A stretch of DNA of 6,183 nucleotides, from the NCBI RefSeq assembly GCF_002959965.1, contig NZ_PREV01000006.1, positions 1 through 6,183 on the forward strand, read 5' to 3'. Below are positions 3,981 through 6,183 of this stretch, in pieces (position 1 is the stretch's first letter; each line of letters begins with the position of its first letter). A model generated the notes under the pieces. That model was not told the DNA's origin. It was given only the letters and a program-made list of their open reading frames with translations, and searched no databases. This DNA is from Microbulbifer pacificus (GTDB taxonomy: Bacteria > Pseudomonadota > Gammaproteobacteria > Pseudomonadales > Cellvibrionaceae). The translations under genes were made by a program, and so were the position numbers.

Positions 3981-5546
3981 GTGGATGTTATCCAACGGAT
4001 AAAAAACCTATTCAAGAGAGGAGGCTATGCATTGACAGGACAGGAACTTAAAACGATTAACGATCATCCTAAAATCAATATTGACCCTAATGAATTAGCA
4101 AGGATTGATCGTGGTTTTGAAGAGTATAAAGGCAATTATCCAAAAGTACGTTACTTTAATTCAAATGGCGAAATAAGAGAACGCAACTACATGACATTGA
4201 ACATGGTTAAGTTGAGCGCTGAATTACTATCTGGATTGGTATTTAATGAGCAGTGTGAAACAGTAGTGTCTGATAGCAAGGATGAAGAAGAAAAGGAAAA
4301 TACGTATAAATCTGCTAATGATTTTATACAGCGTGTATTTGAACACAACGACTTTAAGAAGAACCTAGCAAAGTATTTAGACCCTATGTATGCTACTGGT
4401 GGATTAACTGTAAGGCCTTATGTTGATATGAATACTGGTGAAGTAGAATTTTCGTGGGCGCTTGCTAATTCCTTTTATCCTCTTAAACATAATAGTAATG
4501 GAATATCTGAGGGTGTTATGAAGTCCGTAACAATGAAAATTGAGCAAGGTAAGGAAATCTATTACACCTTGTTAGAGTTTCATGAGTGGGATAACAAAAC
4601 TTATGTAATTACTAATGAATTATACAAGTCAGATAACAAAAGCAAGATTGGTAAGCGAGTTTCTTTAGGTGATTTAGAAGAATATAAGAATTTAACCGAA
4701 AGAGTTCCTATCACCGGATTGTCGAGACCATTATTCAATTACGTAACACCATTTGGATTTAACAATATCAATCCGCATAGTCCTCTTGGTTTAGGTATTA
4801 CAGACAACGCAAAGAACACGCTCAAACAGATAAATGACACATACGACCAATTTAACTGGGAAATAAGAATGGGGCAACGTACCGTATTTGTTAGTGATCA
4901 GATGATGAATATGGCACCATCTGAAAACGGAGAACTTCCTACACAGGTATTCGATCCAGATGTAAATGTCTTTAAATCTCTACCTATGGGCAATGAGGGA
5001 ACCATGGTAGAAGATGTGACCAACGATATACGCACTGAACAGTATGTAGCTGCAATTAACCATCATTTAAAGACACTGGAAATGGATTTAAAGTTATCCG
5101 TTGGTACTTTCTCGTTTGATGGTAGATCAATGAAAACCGCAACTGAAGTTGTGAGTGAGAGTGAATTAACCTATCGAACTAGGAATAATCACGTCAATGA
5201 GGTTGAGAAGTTCATCAAAGGATTAGTTGTATCTGTACTTGAACTAGCAAAGGCTACTACATTTAATGGCAAATCGTTATTTGATGGAGAAATACCAACA
5301 TTCGAGCATATCGGGGTAGATTTTGATGATGGAGTATTTCAAGATCGTGGAGCATTATTAAAATTTTATAATCAAGCAAAAATGATGGGGACAATACCAA
5401 CTCGGGAGATTATTAAACGTGTATTTAAGATTCCGGACGATAAAGCGAGAGAGTGGATAAAAGAAATTGAACAGGAACAAATGGAAATGGATCCGCAAAA
5501 CATTAGTGAACGTACCGCAAAACATCTATTTGGTGATGAGGAGTGA
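3981..5546 (+). CDS. Phage portal protein, SPP1 gp6 / A118 family
   Basis: This 521-aa protein should form the dodecameric ring at one head vertex through which DNA enters and leaves. The start is GTG 3981, supported by AGGAGGTGA at 3968-3976. Family-like segments are the N-terminal ERNYMTLNMVKLSAELLSGL (67-86), FSWALANSFYPL (157-168), the block SPLGLGITDNAKNTLKQIND (267-286) with FNWEIRMGQRTVFVSD (291-306), and a helical stretch around KTATEVVSESELTYRTRNN (385-403), expected near the central channel. The end is charged (EQEQMEMDPQ). The size and the following minor capsid gene point to the A118-type subgroup. No frameshift or truncation is seen. It lies between the large terminase and the minor head protein, the usual order. 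Confidence 0.92.
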   Translation: MDVIQRIKNLFKRGGYALTGQELKTINDHPKINIDPNELARIDRGFEEYKGNYPKVRYFNSNGEIRERNYMTLNMVKLSAELLSGLVFNEQCETVVSDSKDEEEKENTYKSANDFIQRVFEHNDFKKNLAKYLDPMYATGGLTVRPYVDMNTGEVEFSWALANSFYPLKHNSNGISEGVMKSVTMKIEQGKEIYYTLLEFHEWDNKTYVITNELYKSDNKSKIGKRVSLGDLEEYKNLTERVPITGLSRPLFNYVTPFGFNNINPHSPLGLGITDNAKNTLKQINDTYDQFNWEIRMGQRTVFVSDQMMNMAPSENGELPTQVFDPDVNVFKSLPMGNEGTMVEDVTNDIRTEQYVAAINHHLKTLEMDLKLSVGTFSFDGRSMKTATEVVSESELTYRTRNNHVNEVEKFIKGLVVSVLELAKATTFNGKSLFDGEIPTFEHIGVDFDDGVFQDRGALLKFYNQAKMMGTIPTREIIKRVFKIPDDKAREWIKEIEQEQMEMDPQNISERTAKHLFGDEE

Positions 5547-5550
5547 TTAG

Positions 5551-6183
5551 ATGCCAGTCACACCGCATCAATTAGACTTGTGGTCCAGTAATATGGGTGA
5601 ATTGTACAATAGTCTTGAAGGTGAAATCATCCGTATATTGATTAAGCGTTTGAATAAAGGCTCTACCGATATAACCTATTGGCAGGCGCAAAAGATGCAG
5701 GAACTACGTTTATTTAATAACGAAGTTGCTGTTTTATTATCTAGGGTTACAGGAGTGGCCGAGGATGAAATTATAAATATGTTCGAAGCTACAGGCGTTG
5801 GAGCAGTAAAAGACATTGATAGATCAGTTCCTTATGTAAATAAACCAATGCCTACTAACATTGATAATGTTATGAAAGCATATAAAGATCAAGCGTGGAA
5901 CGATATTGATAATTACGTTAATCAAACATTGATTACTACCAATTATGGTATTGGTTCAGCACAAAGAGCTTATCAAGATGTACTTAATCGAACTACTGCA
6001 ATGTTTAATACCGGATTATATACATTTGAACAATCGTTGGAAAGGTCAATTACTGAACTTGCTCAAAAAGGTATACAAACTACTCTTACGGATAGAGGTG
6101 GTAACACATGGAGCTTAGAAAGGTACACTAGAACCGTTTTAAAGTCTACCCTAGGAAACACCTATGACACCCTAAGAAAAGAA
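5551..6183 (+). CDS. Phage minor capsid protein 2 / minor head protein (3' end cut by the window)
   Basis: ATG 5551 has GAGGAG at 5538-5543, 7 bases upstream, inside the end of the portal gene. The frame is open for 211 codons to the window edge. It begins MPVTPHQLDLWSSNMGELYN and has WQAQKMQELRLFNNEV (about 45-60), then helical text, then KGIQTTLTDRGGNTWSLERY (about 174-193) followed by RTVLKSTLGNTYDTLRKE. The last two resemble the conserved region of the phage minor capsid protein 2 family (A118 type, related in role to SPP1 gp7). Such proteins bind the portal and are packed in the head in few copies. Position directly after the portal fits. The C-terminus, where some relatives carry extra domains, is not visible. 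Confidence 0.85.
   Translation, partial: MPVTPHQLDLWSSNMGELYNSLEGEIIRILIKRLNKGSTDITYWQAQKMQELRLFNNEVAVLLSRVTGVAEDEIINMFEATGVGAVKDIDRSVPYVNKPMPTNIDNVMKAYKDQAWNDIDNYVNQTLITTNYGIGSAQRAYQDVLNRTTAMFNTGLYTFEQSLERSITELAQKGIQTTLTDRGGNTWSLERYTRTVLKSTLGNTYDTLRKE

Noticed and set aside
3824..4015. Minus-strand 63-codon frame over the terminase-portal junction
   Set aside because: Antisense shadow covering the end of the nuclease domain and the portal start.

Overview
The window is a piece of a temperate phage or prophage of a low-GC Gram-positive host, most likely Bacillales. The evidence is AT-rich DNA, strong AGGAGG-type ribosome binding sites, tightly packed plus-strand genes, and a gene order that matches the PBSX/skin-type elements of Bacillus subtilis: rusA, xtrA, xpf, xtmA, xtmB, then portal. 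The portal and the gene after it look like the Listeria phage A118 / SPP1-gp6 group. The host genus cannot be fixed from this window.

Layout. Bases 1-864 are the end of the early/middle module: the 3' end of an unidentified gene, a 50-aa unknown ORF, a RusA-type Holliday junction resolvase and an XtrA/YqaO-like small protein, all overlapping or closely spaced. A strong intrinsic terminator (891-935) closes this run. Next comes an Xpf-like, sigma-region-4-type late regulator (960-1484). It is followed by a pair of TGACGTAC direct repeats that begin in its stop codon, and by a second terminator (1519-1550). Bases 1485-1916 (432 bp) hold no convincing plus-strand gene. From 1917 the morphogenesis operon runs without gaps: small terminase, large terminase, portal, and a minor capsid protein cut by the window end.

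How it works together. The resolvase handles branched DNA from replication and recombination. The Xpf-like factor presumably switches on late genes. The terminase pair recognises, cuts and pumps phage DNA through the portal into the prohead, and the minor capsid protein sits with the portal in the early head.

The most interesting part is the gap before the small terminase. On the minus strand it contains a consensus-like sigma-A promoter (TAGACT, 17 bp, TATAAT; 1882 to 1854) and, about 179 nt further on, a textbook intrinsic terminator (1699 to 1669). The DNA between can fold into several helices and a possible pseudoknot. Three independent helices contain G-U pairs if read on the minus strand but A-C mismatches if read on the plus strand, so the structure points to a minus-strand RNA. 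I propose an undescribed phage small RNA, antisense to the leader of the late operon. It also contains a 24-codon hydrophobic reading frame with a plausible ribosome binding site, so a structured mRNA for a tiny membrane peptide is the main alternative.
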